Shown piece by piece: positions 15,260 through 23,850 of a stretch of DNA of 32,732 nt (positions are counted from its first letter, which is position 1; every line of letters starts with the position of its first letter). The position numbers and the translations under genes are program-made. The DNA is taken from NCBI GenBank assembly GCA_002726335.1, contig PBSR01000198.1, forward strand, positions 1 to 32,732, written 5' to 3'. Under the pieces are notes generated by a model. It was given only the letters and a program-made list of their open reading frames with translations, did not search any database and was not told the origin of the DNA. This stretch comes from Gemmatimonadaceae bacterium. GTDB lineage: Bacteria > Latescibacterota > UBA2968 > UBA8231.

Positions 15260-17155
15260 ATGCGACTGGACCGCAAGACCCAGCTTTCGATCGCCTACGC
15301 GATCCTCACCATCCTCCTGCTCCTTGTCATGCAGAGCTATTTCGAGGGGCAGGTTGATTCGGTCAAGTACAGTGATTTCCGCCAATGGGTGGTGGAGGGC
15401 CGGGTGGCCGAGGCGAACGTCGGCACCGACGACATCTCAGGTAAATACTACGCCGACGGCGTCGGCGAAGGCGGGCTGCGCACCTTCTCCGTCAACAAGA
15501 TGGAAGACCCCGGCCTCGTCGAGTTGTTGCAGACACACGTCCCGGACTACAACGGCAAACGCGAGCCGACCTGGCTGACGTCGCTGTTGGGGTGGATTCT
15601 ACCTGCTGTTTTCTTCGTCGGTATCTGGATGTTCATGGCGCGCCGCATGTCGGGCGGGTCAGGCGGCTTGATGTCGATCGGCAAGAGCAAAGCCAAGGTC
15701 TACATGGAGAAGGGGACGGGGATCACCTTTGAAGACGTCGCCGGAATCGACGAGGCCAAGGAAGAGCTCGAGGAGATCGTCGAGTTCCTGCGTACACCGG
15801 AACGTTTCCAGGCTCTTGGCGGCAAGATCCCGCGAGGGGTCCTTCTCGTGGGGTCGCCGGGCACGGGCAAGACCTTGCTCGCCAAGGCGGTCGCCGGCGA
15901 GGCGGGAGTGCCATTCTTCTCGATCAGTGGCTCCGACTTTGTCGAGATGTTTGTCGGCGTCGGTGCGGCGCGAGTGCGGGACCTGTTCGAGCAGGCCAAG
16001 AAGCACGCACCGGCCATCATCTTCATCGACGAGCTCGACGCCCTTGGCAAGGCCCGTGGCGCCGGCTCCTTCGGCGGACACGACGAACGCGAGCAGACGC
16101 TGAACCAGTTGCTGACCGAACTCGACGGCTTCGAAGTGAACGCCGGCGTCATTCTCATGGCGGCGACAAATCGCCCCGAGGTCCTCGACCCGGCGCTGCT
16201 GCGTCCCGGTCGCTTCGACCGCACTGTCACCGTCGATCGGCCTGATGTCAAAGGGCGGGAAGCCATCCTCCGGATTCATTCGAAAGAAGTCAAGCTGGCG
16301 GGGGACGTCGACCTGCACAGGATGGCGGTGCGCACGCCTGGTTTCGCGGGTGCCGATCTGGCCAACATCATCAATGAAGCAGCCTTGCTGGCGGCGCGTC
16401 GAAACAAAGACGCCATCACCATGGAGGAGCTGTCGGAGGCTGTGGAACGCGCCGTAGCCGGACTGGAGCGCAAGAGCCGGGTGCTCAACGAGAAAGAGCG
16501 TCGCATCGTCGCCTACCACGAGGCCGGGCACGCCATCGTCGGCGAGATCGTCGATGAAACGAATCCGGTGCAGAAGATCTCGATCATTCCTCGCGGTGTC
16601 GGCGCCCTCGGCTATACGCTGAACAGTCCGGTGGAAGATCGGTACCTGATGACGAAGACCGAGCTTCTCGGCCGGATCTGCGGCCTGCTGGGCGGTCGGG
16701 CCGCCGAAGATCTGGTGTTCAGCGAGAAATCGACGGGTGCCGCCAACGACCTGATGCGGGCCACACAACTGGCCGAGAGTATGGTCAAGGAGTACGGCAT
16801 GAGCGAGACACTGGGGCTGGTGGCGCATCGCGAGGACCGCAACCAGACGCAGTTTCTCGGCATGGGTGGATCAGACCGCGACTACAGCGAGGAGACGGCA
16901 CGGCGGATCGATGAGGAGGTGGCGGGTATCATCAACGGCAGCTACGCTCAGGCACTCGAGCTTCTCACCGAGAGGCGGGACACCGTCGAACAGGTGGTAG
17001 AAATCCTCTTCGAGAAGGAGATCATGGAAGGGGAGGAGTTGCGCCGCCTGCTCGGCAAGGCCCCCGCCGACGGCGATCTCACCCACGTTTCCGGCAACGG
17101 CAGTTCCGACCCGGATGACGACGTGTCGGGGGCCGGTTCCGACGCTGCCACCTGA
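15260..17155 (+). CDS. ftsH: ATP-dependent zinc metalloprotease FtsH
   Basis: 631 residues, normal for FtsH. Two transmembrane segments flank a small periplasmic domain: about 9-28 ([20 protein letters not shown]) and about 105-128 ([20 protein letters not shown]). The AAA+ domain has Walker A GSPGTGKT (near 198), Walker [12 protein letters not shown] (about 252-262) and the second region of homology ending in RPGRFDR. The zinc site is H420-E421-x2-H424 in YHEAGHAI, with D497 in [11 protein letters not shown] as likely third ligand. It degrades unassembled membrane proteins and selected cytosolic regulators as a hexamer in the inner membrane. It stands alone with its own promoter and faces a convergent ridA-like gene 11 bases on. 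The tail after residue 605 is acidic and low-complexity. Confidence 0.98.
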   Translation: MRLDRKTQLSIAYAILTILLLLVMQSYFEGQVDSVKYSDFRQWVVEGRVAEANVGTDDISGKYYADGVGEGGLRTFSVNKMEDPGLVELLQTHVPDYNGKREPTWLTSLLGWILPAVFFVGIWMFMARRMSGGSGGLMSIGKSKAKVYMEKGTGITFEDVAGIDEAKEELEEIVEFLRTPERFQALGGKIPRGVLLVGSPGTGKTLLAKAVAGEAGVPFFSISGSDFVEMFVGVGAARVRDLFEQAKKHAPAIIFIDELDALGKARGAGSFGGHDEREQTLNQLLTELDGFEVNAGVILMAATNRPEVLDPALLRPGRFDRTVTVDRPDVKGREAILRIHSKEVKLAGDVDLHRMAVRTPGFAGADLANIINEAALLAARRNKDAITMEELSEAVERAVAGLERKSRVLNEKERRIVAYHEAGHAIVGEIVDETNPVQKISIIPRGVGALGYTLNSPVEDRYLMTKTELLGRICGLLGGRAAEDLVFSEKSTGAANDLMRATQLAESMVKEYGMSETLGLVAHREDRNQTQFLGMGGSDRDYSEETARRIDEEVAGIINGSYAQALELLTERRDTVEQVVEILFEKEIMEGEELRRLLGKAPADGDLTHVSGNGSSDPDDDVSGAGSDAAT

Positions 17156-17166
17156 GCCGTACCGCG

Positions 17167-17634
17167 TTACCTGCTCAACCCTGCTTCGGCGATCACTTCG
17201 AGTTCGACAGCAGCATCGAGAGGCAGGCTGCTGGCACCCACGGCAACCCGCGCGTGTACCCCAGCTTCGCCGAGTACGGCGGCCATCAGCTCCGAGGCGC
17301 CGTTGACGACCTGGGCCTGAGCCGCGAAGCCCGGGACGCTGCAGACGAATCCCGTCATACGGACGATGCGAATCTCATCCAGCTCGAGCCCTTCGGCGGC
17401 CAGCACACCGAGGGCGTTGAGGGCACAGAGCCGCGCTGCGGCGTAGCCCTCTTCCACGGACATACCACCTTCGCCAACAGGTCCCAAGTACCTCATCGTC
17501 CCGTCTGCCAGGGGCAGCTGGCCGGAGACAAAGACCAGATTCCCGCTGCGTACGGCGCGGGTATAGGCCCCGGCCGGGGCTGGCGGCTCGGGCAGGTCGA
17601 GGCCCAGCTCCTTCAATCTCTCTCGTGCCCCCAT
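17167..17634 (-). CDS. RidA/YjgF-family protein
   Basis: 155 residues. Recognised by GAYTRAVRSGNLVFVSGQLPLADG (about 22-45) and the closing LPLDAAVELEVIAEAG. It belongs to the longer RidA-like branch (YjgF-like subgroup 1) rather than canonical RidA. The conserved arginine of RidA, which sits in the closing CVEARLP-like motif, is not evident at the expected place. This makes imine deaminase activity uncertain. The start has a clear AGGAGA ribosome-binding site nine bases upstream. It is divergent from the MFS exporter gene with a 53-base gap and stops 11 bases from the ftsH stop. Confidence 0.9.
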   Translation of the reverse strand: MGARERLKELGLDLPEPPAPAGAYTRAVRSGNLVFVSGQLPLADGTMRYLGPVGEGGMSVEEGYAAARLCALNALGVLAAEGLELDEIRIVRMTGFVCSVPGFAAQAQVVNGASELMAAVLGEAGVHARVAVGASSLPLDAAVELEVIAEAGLSR

Positions 17635-17687
17635 CTCATCTTCTCCTGTGTCGCTGGCTGCAGATCACACTCGCGGTCGACCAATAT

Positions 17688-18947
17688 ATGACGGCAACAG
17701 AGGATACGCAGGCACCACGGAGTGGGTTGTTCGCGCCCCTGGCCAACCCGGACTTTGCCAGGCTCTGGCTCGCCGATGGGCTGTGGTGGCAGTCGATGTG
17801 GATGGAGCAGGTCGCCCTCGGATGGATCGCCCTGCAGCTGACCGATTCGGCCTGGTGGGTTGCCGTCGTCGCCTTCTGTCGAGCCATCCCCGTGCCCATT
17901 GTCGGCCTTTTCGGCCCGATCGTGGGGGAGCGCTTCCTGCGTCGTCGGCTCGTGTTGGCTCTGCAGTGCGTCAATCTCTCTGGCGCGACCGTCCTCTTTC
18001 TGCTGCACCTGGCCGGCTGCCTCCAGTACTGGCACCTGACGGCCGTAGCCCTGGCCAGCGGTTCCGCCTGGGCCCTGGACTGGCCGACCCGCCGAGCCCT
18101 GGTGCCCGATCTTGTGGGGCGCGACCGCGTCGTCGACGGTATGGTGCTGGAGAATGTGCTCCAGGGCATGACAAGATTGACAGGCCCGCTGCTGGCCGGG
18201 GCCAGCATGGATCGGTTCGGGACAGGGGGTGCCCTGGGGTTTCTCGTCGCCACCAGCGCCATCGGTGCCTTGTTGCTGGCCGGATTGCGTACGGACTCAC
18301 GCTCGCCATCCCCACCCAAAGACGTCGCTGCCGCGTGGGTCAGCCTGCGCCAGGGGCTGGCCTACGTCAGAGGGCAACCGGCCATCCTGGGTACGCTGGC
18401 CATCACGGTGATCATGAACGCCTGGGCCTTTCCCTTCCAGGCGCTGTTGCCCGTCATCGCCCGGGACGTGCTGCATCAGGGGCCGATGGGCCTTGGTCTG
18501 CTCGGCGCGGCCAGCGGGATCGGCGCGATGGGGGGGCTGCTGGTCGTCAACTGGCTCCGCCAGCACAGTTCCCGGGAAGCCATCTTCGCTGCCGGCTCGC
18601 TGCTCGCGTGCGTCGGCTTGCTGGGGTTGTCTCTGTCGACGTCGATGGCACTGTCCCTGGCCGCCCTCATCGTAGCCGGTGTGGGGCAGGCGGGTTTCAG
18701 TATCATGCAGAGCTCGATCATCCTGGTGGAGTCTACCGACGAGATGCGTTCGCGCGCCATGGGGGCGCTGGTGCTGGCCATCGGCTCGGGGCCTCTGGGG
18801 CGCGTACAGGGCGGGGCGATGGCAGTCGCCTGGGGGGCACCGGTCGCCATCGGCACGATGGCTTTCTGCGCGGCAGCAGGAATCGTTGCCGTCGCCTGGG
18901 GACTGCGTGGATACCTGCCGGCTCTTCGGCGGCCCTCCTCTCGTTGA
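17688..18947 (+). CDS. MFS transporter, EntS-like exporter
   Basis: 419 residues from ATG 17688. The frame extends to an ATG at 17625, but that overlaps the divergent ridA start and would add a hydrophobic leader not typical of the family. FAPLANPDFARLWLADGLWWQSMWMEQVALGWIALQLT (start) and the loop PTRRALVPDLVGRDRVVDGMVLENVLQG (about 140-170) are typical of the MFS_3/EntS-like exporters. About twelve hydrophobic segments are present. Such proteins export siderophores, drugs or macrolides. No siderophore genes are nearby. A probable promoter for the following operon begins in the final codons of this gene. Confidence 0.85.
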   Translation: MTATEDTQAPRSGLFAPLANPDFARLWLADGLWWQSMWMEQVALGWIALQLTDSAWWVAVVAFCRAIPVPIVGLFGPIVGERFLRRRLVLALQCVNLSGATVLFLLHLAGCLQYWHLTAVALASGSAWALDWPTRRALVPDLVGRDRVVDGMVLENVLQGMTRLTGPLLAGASMDRFGTGGALGFLVATSAIGALLLAGLRTDSRSPSPPKDVAAAWVSLRQGLAYVRGQPAILGTLAITVIMNAWAFPFQALLPVIARDVLHQGPMGLGLLGAASGIGAMGGLLVVNWLRQHSSREAIFAAGSLLACVGLLGLSLSTSMALSLAALIVAGVGQAGFSIMQSSIILVESTDEMRSRAMGALVLAIGSGPLGRVQGGAMAVAWGAPVAIGTMAFCAAAGIVAVAWGLRGYLPALRRPSSR

Positions 18948-18972
18948 CCGTACAGACGGCAATGGCTACGCT
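18944..18972 (+). promoter_or_regulatory. Promoter for the isomerase-LarA-SDR operon
   Basis: TTGACC (18944-18949) and TACGCT (18967-18972) are separated by the ideal 17 bases. Transcription would begin near 18979, leaving about 38 bases before ATG 19017 with an AGAGAG ribosome-binding site. The -35 overlaps the stop region of the MFS gene. Confidence 0.5.
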
Positions 18973-19016
18973 ATCGCCCGTCATCACAGGCTCCACCAAC
19001 CCAGAGAGATCGTGCC

Positions 19017-19781
19017 ATGAGTGCCTCCGTGATCGGTGCCCAGCTCTACACCCTTCGAGACTTCCTCAAGACGCCAGAGGATATCCGCAGCACCTTCGGA
19101 CGCGTACGCGACATGGGGTACGAGGCCGTCCAGTGCTCGGCCCTGGGGCCGATCGACGCGGCAGAACTGAAACAGGTCGCCGACGATACCGGTCTGCAGA
19201 TCGTGGCCACTCACATCAGCTTTGACCGCATACGCGATGAACCACAACTCGTCATCGACGAGCACAAGCTGTGGGGCTGTCGACACGTGGCCATCGGCGG
19301 CATGCCGCAACAGTACCGTGATGCGGAGGGCTTCTTGCGGTTCGCCCGGGACGCATCCGATGCGGCTCGGCCCCTCATCGAGGCGGATCTCACCTTCAGC
19401 TACCACAACCACAGCTTCGAGCTGGAGCGTGTGGGAGAACGGACAGGCCTGCAGATCCTGATGGAGGAGAGTGACCCTGCGACGTTTTCCTTTGAAGTCG
19501 ATACGTACTGGATTCAGCATGGTGGCGCCAATCCGGTAACCTGGTTGCAGCGGCTGCATGATCGCATGCACGTCGTGCACCTGAAGGACCTGGCCATGAA
19601 GGGCAGCGAGCAGCTGTTTGCCGAAGTGGGCGAGGGCAACCTGGAGTGGGAGCCGATTCTGGCCGCCTGCGCCGATGCCGGCATCGAGTGGTATCTGATC
19701 GAGCAGGATCGCTGCCAGCGGGATCCCTTTGACAGCCTCAAGATGAGCCTCGACAACCTGCGCACTATGGACCTGCATTGA
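19017..19781 (+). CDS. Sugar phosphate isomerase/epimerase (AP endonuclease 2-like TIM barrel)
   Basis: 254 residues. The xylose-isomerase-like barrel begins IGAQLYTLRDFLKTPEDI and GYEAVQCSA (about 38-46). Metal-site signatures are FSYHNHSFEL (about 126-135), FEVDTYWIQHGG (about 161-172) and the late MHVVHLKDLAMKG and WYLIEQDRC. The YHNH, EVDTYW and HLKD pattern matches sugar phosphate isomerases of the YcjR/IolE type. It is the first gene of a three-gene operon whose next member starts a few bases after its stop. With a LarA-like protein and an SDR, it probably acts on a sugar or sugar acid. Substrate unknown. Confidence 0.92.
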   Translation: MSASVIGAQLYTLRDFLKTPEDIRSTFGRVRDMGYEAVQCSALGPIDAAELKQVADDTGLQIVATHISFDRIRDEPQLVIDEHKLWGCRHVAIGGMPQQYRDAEGFLRFARDASDAARPLIEADLTFSYHNHSFELERVGERTGLQILMEESDPATFSFEVDTYWIQHGGANPVTWLQRLHDRMHVVHLKDLAMKGSEQLFAEVGEGNLEWEPILAACADAGIEWYLIEQDRCQRDPFDSLKMSLDNLRTMDLH

Positions 19782-19789
19782 GTCCCGCC

Positions 19790-20971
19790 ATGACCGAACT
19801 GGATGTGCCCTGGGCAGCGTGGTACGGAACCGTGCCGTTGACGATGCGCTTTCCCGCCGGCTGGCAGGTCGATACGTTCCGCATGCGGGGAGGCGACGAT
19901 ATCGGCGATGCCGGGATTCGCCGGGCCCTCGCCTCACCCATCGGCGCACCGCCTCTGCGACAGTTGGCTGCAGACGCCTCGACAGCGGCGATTCTGGTCG
20001 ACGACCTGTCCCGGCCGACGCCGGCCTTCCGCCTGTTGCCCTATGTGCTGGAGGAACTCGGTGCGGCGGGGATCGCCGATGACGGGATCACGATCATCGG
20101 GGCTCTGGCGGCGCACCGGCCGATGACACGTGACGACTTCATCAAGAAGGTGGGTGCTGACGTGGTGGACCGCTACCGGGTCGTCAACCACAACGCCTAT
20201 GAAAACCTGGAGTTTCTCGGTTATTCAAGCCTCGGTGTTCCCGTCTTCGTCAATCGCGACATGATGGGCTGTCAGATCCGGATCGCCATGGGCATGATCA
20301 CCCCGCGGGGCGGAATGTTCGGTGGTGGCGCCAAGCTGCTGATCCCGGGGGCGTGCGGTCAGCAGACGATCATGCTCAATCATCGCCATGTCCACGGCGA
20401 GCCCTTTCGTCCCCATCTGTCGGAAGTAGCACGTATGGCGGGGCTTGGATACATCGTCAATCCGGTGCTGAACGAAGCCCTCGATATCGTCGACCTCGTC
20501 GCCGGTGACCCGGACGATGCCTTTGAACGGGGCTGTGAACTGGCTGCCACGCGCTATGGCACCGACATGCCGGCTGCCGGTTCGGTAGACATTGGCGTGT
20601 TCAACGCCTTTCCCAAGGATACGGAGCTCTGCCAGGCCGGTCTTGCCCTCGTACCACTGGGCGGCTGCGCCCACGACCCGATGAGCGAGTCAGCCACGGT
20701 CATCATCGCCAGCGCCTGTCCCGAAGGGGCGGGGTGGCATTCGGTGTTGGGACCTGGAACGGCACTCAAAGGCCGTCCCGGTCCGCCCCAGCGGCGTACT
20801 TTCCTGTACTCCCCAGGCGTGAATCGGTACGACTGCGAGGCACAGTTTGGACCGCACGTAACCCTGTTCCGCGATTGGGATGCCATGCTGGGCGAGTTGC
20901 AGCGTCTCCACGGTGAGGCTGCCCGCGTCGCCGTCTTCCCTACGGGAGCCATGCAGATGGCTGCCGCATGA
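19790..20971 (+). CDS. LarA-like (DUF2088) nickel-dependent racemase homologue
   Basis: 393 residues from ATG 19790; a TTG at 19778 overlapping the previous stop adds four residues. The N-terminal domain has ILVDDLSRPTPAF (about 68-80) and GALAAHRPMT with H109, equivalent to the general base H108 of LarA. The pincer-bearing lysine is kept as K182 in GGGAKLLIPG, and H198 in LNHRH matches H200. The usual nickel ligand H174 of the EPHxFAG stretch is replaced: here the sequence is ITPRGGMFGG, with R173. LarA homologues racemise or epimerise 2-hydroxy acids with a nickel-pincer cofactor. The missing ligand suggests an altered cofactor site or a different activity. Family is sure; reaction is not. 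Confidence 0.88.
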   Translation: MTELDVPWAAWYGTVPLTMRFPAGWQVDTFRMRGGDDIGDAGIRRALASPIGAPPLRQLAADASTAAILVDDLSRPTPAFRLLPYVLEELGAAGIADDGITIIGALAAHRPMTRDDFIKKVGADVVDRYRVVNHNAYENLEFLGYSSLGVPVFVNRDMMGCQIRIAMGMITPRGGMFGGGAKLLIPGACGQQTIMLNHRHVHGEPFRPHLSEVARMAGLGYIVNPVLNEALDIVDLVAGDPDDAFERGCELAATRYGTDMPAAGSVDIGVFNAFPKDTELCQAGLALVPLGGCAHDPMSESATVIIASACPEGAGWHSVLGPGTALKGRPGPPQRRTFLYSPGVNRYDCEAQFGPHVTLFRDWDAMLGELQRLHGEAARVAVFPTGAMQMAAA

Positions 20972-20982
20972 TATTGACCGCA

Positions 20983-20999
20983 GAGGAGAAACCCGTTTG
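20983..20999 (+). promoter_or_regulatory. Ribosome-binding site that selects a TTG start for the SDR gene
   Basis: GAGGAG (20983-20988) lies eight bases before the TTG at 20997. It supports that codon as the start; an upstream ATG at 20880 in the same frame is inside the LarA-like gene and has no family-like residues after it. Confidence 0.55.
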
Positions 21000-21773
21000 T
21001 CACACCTGAAGTGTTTCGAACTGCCAGGCAAGACCGTCATCGTTACGGGAGCCGGGCGGGGCATCGGCCGAACGATCGCCCTCGACGCGGTCCGCTCTGG
21101 CGCCCGCGTCGCTGTGGGCAGCCGGACGCTGACCGAACTGGAATCATTGCAGGCCGAGATCGAGGGCATGGGGAGTGAGTGTTTCATCCACACGCTCGAT
21201 GTCACCGACGTGGCATCGATCCGGACGTTCTTCGATGCCGTCGAGAGCCACTACGGTGACGTAGACGTGCTCGTCAACAATGCCGGGTACAACAAGCTGG
21301 GGCGGATCATCGACTACGACGAAGAACTCTACGATCTGATCGTCGATGCCAATCTCAAGAACGTCTTCTTCTGCAGCCAGTCGATGGCGAAGCAGATGAT
21401 GGCGCGCGGCGTACGGGGGAGTATCATCAATATCTCCTCCCAGGCCGGCGTCATCGGCGCACCCGAACGGGGGCCATACTCGGGAGCCAAAGGTGGGGTA
21501 AACAACCTGACGAGGACGATGGCGGCAGAATGGGCGGAGAGCGGCATCCGCGTCAATGCCATCGCCCCCACGGTGACTCGTTCACCCATGGCGGAAGGCG
21601 CCATGAAGGCCAGTCAGGCCTTCGCCGACGCGGTGAAGACGAAGAACCTGATCCGCGGTGATCTGGCTGAACCCGAAGAGATTTCGGCGCCGGTGATCTT
21701 TCTTGCCTCCGACGCGGCGAGCATGATCACCGGCCACACACTGGTGGTGGATGGCGGCTGGACGATGGTTTGA
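20997..21773 (+). CDS. Short-chain dehydrogenase/reductase
   Basis: 258 residues from TTG 20997. The NAD(P)-binding motif TGAGRGIG (T17 to G24) and NNAG (N94) are intact. The catalytic set is Ser148, Tyr161 and Lys165 in ISSQAGV and YSGAKGG. This is a classical SDR of the 3-oxoacyl/gluconate-5-dehydrogenase-like type. INAIAPTVTRSPM near residue 190 and the final TLVVDGGW are normal. As last gene of the isomerase-LarA-SDR operon it probably oxidises or reduces the sugar-derived keto or hydroxy acid made by the others. Two hairpins follow its stop. Confidence 0.94.
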   Translation: MSHLKCFELPGKTVIVTGAGRGIGRTIALDAVRSGARVAVGSRTLTELESLQAEIEGMGSECFIHTLDVTDVASIRTFFDAVESHYGDVDVLVNNAGYNKLGRIIDYDEELYDLIVDANLKNVFFCSQSMAKQMMARGVRGSIINISSQAGVIGAPERGPYSGAKGGVNNLTRTMAAEWAESGIRVNAIAPTVTRSPMAEGAMKASQAFADAVKTKNLIRGDLAEPEEISAPVIFLASDAASMITGHTLVVDGGWTMV

Positions 21774-21809
21774 ACCGCTTCGCGGTTCTTGTGAGTTGCT
21801 GCGCAACTC
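21772..21809. terminator. Tandem triloop hairpins between convergent genes
   Basis: GAACCGC-TTC-GCGGTTC (21772-21788) begins inside the SDR stop codon. GAGTTGC-TGC-GCAACTC (21793-21809) follows four bases later. Both are perfect 7-base-pair stems with 3-base loops. The aldo/keto reductase stop is at 21839, so they sit in a 65-base gap between converging genes and probably end transcription in both directions. There is no long U-run. Confidence 0.55.
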
Positions 21810-21838
21810 TATTCGTGAACTTGGACTGCGCCACTTTC

Positions 21839-22612
21839 CTAAACTGATTGGGCAACGGCTTCGGCTACGAGGCCGCTGTTCTCGATGACCTGTTCTTCGC
21901 TCACCATACCCATCACGAGGGCGTGGACGGGCGTGTGTTCGCAGACGAAGCGGATGGCCTTCTCCGGATCGGCGGTCAGGTCGCCGCCACCGCCGACAAC
22001 CTTCATCCCGTACACACCCTTGCCTTCGGCCACCATGCGTTCGATCACTGCCTGTACCCGGGCCGGCTCGGCGCACATGTTCTGACCGGCGTAGTTGATG
22101 CGGACGAGGTTGACGTCCACCCAGTCCGCTTCCGCCGATGCCTGCAGAGCGCCGAGGTCATGGCAGGAGCATCCTACGGCGCGAACGATGCCCTTCTCCT
22201 TGAAAAGGTCCAGGCGTTCCATCGGCCCTCGCATCTTCTGCGGCCAGTTGGCGTCACTCATGCAATGCAGGAGGAGGATGTCGATGTAGTCGGTGCGCAA
22301 CTCGCGCAGGTAGCGTTCGACGTCGGCCTCGATATCGGCCGCGGTGCGGGACACCGATTTCGTCGCGATCGTCACTCTGTCACGGCCGATCTCAGCCATG
22401 GCGTCGGCCACATGGGCATGTGTTCCGTACTGATCGGCAGTGTCCCAGAACGTGATGCCGTAATCGTGGGCGAAACGCAGCAGGCGGGGCAGGGCATCGG
22501 AGCCCAGATCGCTCTGGTCGGAACGGCCATTCCAGCCGTGCGTGCCGGTGCCAAAGCACAGGGGTGAGACTTCGAGACCCGTCTGCCCGAGAGGTACCTT
22601 GTCGATCATCAT
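21839..22612 (-). CDS. Aldo/keto reductase
   Basis: 257 residues from ATG 22612 (a second ATG follows directly). The catalytic tetrad is D57, Y62 (TADQYG), K85 (IATKS) and H116 (LLHCM). This is a short member lacking part of the usual C-terminal cofactor-binding region: most proteins of the family are 290-330 residues. LRTDYIDILLLHC is the normal signature, and VNLVRINYAG replaces the typical QVEYN stretch. Its ATG overlaps the stop of the upstream peptidase gene (ATGA). These enzymes reduce sugar or steroid aldehydes and ketones using NADPH. The substrate here is unknown. Confidence 0.9.
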   Translation of the reverse strand: MMIDKVPLGQTGLEVSPLCFGTGTHGWNGRSDQSDLGSDALPRLLRFAHDYGITFWDTADQYGTHAHVADAMAEIGRDRVTIATKSVSRTAADIEADVERYLRELRTDYIDILLLHCMSDANWPQKMRGPMERLDLFKEKGIVRAVGCSCHDLGALQASAEADWVDVNLVRINYAGQNMCAEPARVQAVIERMVAEGKGVYGMKVVGGGGDLTADPEKAIRFVCEHTPVHALVMGMVSEEQVIENSGLVAEAVAQSV

Positions 22613-23754
22613 GGTTTCCCAATCGTCGGCATCGTCTGCTTGAGACGCTCGATCTGCGGTACGCGGTGGGAGAGGAACATATCGTTCAGTTGACGCGTCG
22701 AGGCATCCACCACAGCGCGCGCTCCCTGTGGTTGACTGGCCAGTCCGGTGAGTAAGGTCACGAGATTCTCGGCATCGTCCAGATGCACGGCCTCCGGGCG
22801 CAGGGCGTCGCCCCCGTTGTTGTGATAGTTGTCGAGAGGCAGGGCGACGGCGCCCGTGGCGCGGCCACTGTGCGAGAGGGGGGTGGCCTCACAGACACCA
22901 CCATCCATCAGACGTCGCTGCACACGGAAGCTCTCGTTCTTGCCGTCGAGGTCCCGGGCGACGGTGGCCAGGGCACCGGTTACGCCGGCGTCGAATACCC
23001 AGCGTCGATCGCCGACGCGGATCACCGGTCCCGCACCCAGCGGCGCCCCCGCACGGCAGGATGAGCATTCGATATTCACATAAACGAGGTCCCTCTCGAG
23101 GTTTCCTTCGCTGACCGCTGCCAGCATACCGCCGAAGCCAGTTTCCTCAGCCCGTGTCAGCAGTACGGAGACGGCCATATCGATTTCGAGGCAGCGCTCC
23201 AGCGTCGCCAGGGCCACGGCGACGCCAACGAGATCATCGCAGGCCGTGCCGATGATACGTGTTCCTTCGAAGGCGCAGGGCGTCAGGTCCCAGACGGCAA
23301 ACAACTCACCCTCCGGTACTTCCTCGTCGACGCGGACACGAAAGAGCGGGAACTCTGCCGTGGCGCCGGGTACGCCCTCCTCGAGAAAGGCGGTCACCGA
23401 GCCACCGCCCACCGGGTCGGCAAGGCCGGTGCCCGTCGTCGTCTCGTACAGCAGAACCCGAGCCTTGCGGGCAAGGTCGACGGGCAGGCCACCGAGTTTC
23501 TCGAAAAGGATATCGCGGGTTGATTCGTGAACCCCGAAACCAAGGGCCGGGTGATCCATATGGGCGGTCAGGCACAGTCCTGAAGGGGCGGCATCGACGG
23601 TGCTCAGAGTGATGTTGCCGACTTCATCGGTGTCGATGATGAGAGACCGCTCGGCGGCGAAACGATGGACCTCGGCGAGTATGTGGTGCTCGTGGAAGGG
23701 CGCCGTGGGCAGGACCAGCAGGCGCTGGATGATGTCGATGAGGGATTCACTCAT
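22609..23754 (-). CDS. M42/M20-like metallo-aminopeptidase
   Basis: 381 residues. Metal-binding residues of the M42/M28-clan are in the usual order: H65-x-D67 (TAHMDHP), D173-D174 (ACDDLVG), E203-E204 (RAEETGFG), E229 (NIECS) and H311 (NYHN). The site looks intact for two zinc or cobalt ions. GGVCEATPLSHSGRATGAVALPLDNYHN resembles the end of glutamyl aminopeptidases and FrvX/YpdE-type enzymes. It probably trims peptides in the cytoplasm. It is divergent from the membrane-protein operon and overlaps the aldo/keto reductase gene. The minus-strand promoter lies so close that the mRNA may be nearly leaderless. Confidence 0.85.
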   Translation of the reverse strand: MSESLIDIIQRLLVLPTAPFHEHHILAEVHRFAAERSLIIDTDEVGNITLSTVDAAPSGLCLTAHMDHPALGFGVHESTRDILFEKLGGLPVDLARKARVLLYETTTGTGLADPVGGGSVTAFLEEGVPGATAEFPLFRVRVDEEVPEGELFAVWDLTPCAFEGTRIIGTACDDLVGVAVALATLERCLEIDMAVSVLLTRAEETGFGGMLAAVSEGNLERDLVYVNIECSSCRAGAPLGAGPVIRVGDRRWVFDAGVTGALATVARDLDGKNESFRVQRRLMDGGVCEATPLSHSGRATGAVALPLDNYHNNGGDALRPEAVHLDDAENLVTLLTGLASQPQGARAVVDASTRQLNDMFLSHRVPQIERLKQTMPTIGKP

Positions 23755-23760
23755 CTTTTC

Positions 23761-23789
23761 AATACAATCCCGTCAACTGCGCCGGTCAA
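23761..23789 (-). promoter_or_regulatory. Minus-strand promoter for the aminopeptidase gene
   Basis: On the minus strand TTGACC (plus bases 23784-23789) and TGTATT (23761-23766) are spaced by 17 bases. The predicted start point falls at or next to the ATG (23754), which would make the message leaderless. A weak GAAAAG just before the ATG is the only ribosome-binding candidate. Confidence 0.4.
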
Positions 23790-23794
23790 GACGA

Positions 23795-23824
23795 TTGCCC
23801 CCCTGGAAGGGGCGGGTGTATCTT
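23795..23824 (+). promoter_or_regulatory. Candidate promoter for the OPT-like / FtsX-fusion operon
   Basis: TTGCCC (23795-23800) and TATCTT (23819-23824) have an 18-base spacer. The same -10 sequence is used in front of ftsH. A GCCCC/GGGGC inverted repeat (23797-23813) covers the spacer and could be an operator. It overlaps nothing on the minus-strand promoter except the shared 96-base gap. Confidence 0.4.
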
Positions 23825-23850
23825 GTCCCTCACTTGACGACGAGAGGCTG

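Noticed and set aside
17648..19225. 525-residue plus-strand frame
   Set aside because: Lies over the MFS exporter and the isomerase start in another frame; Arg/Pro/Gly-rich with no hydrophobic segments.
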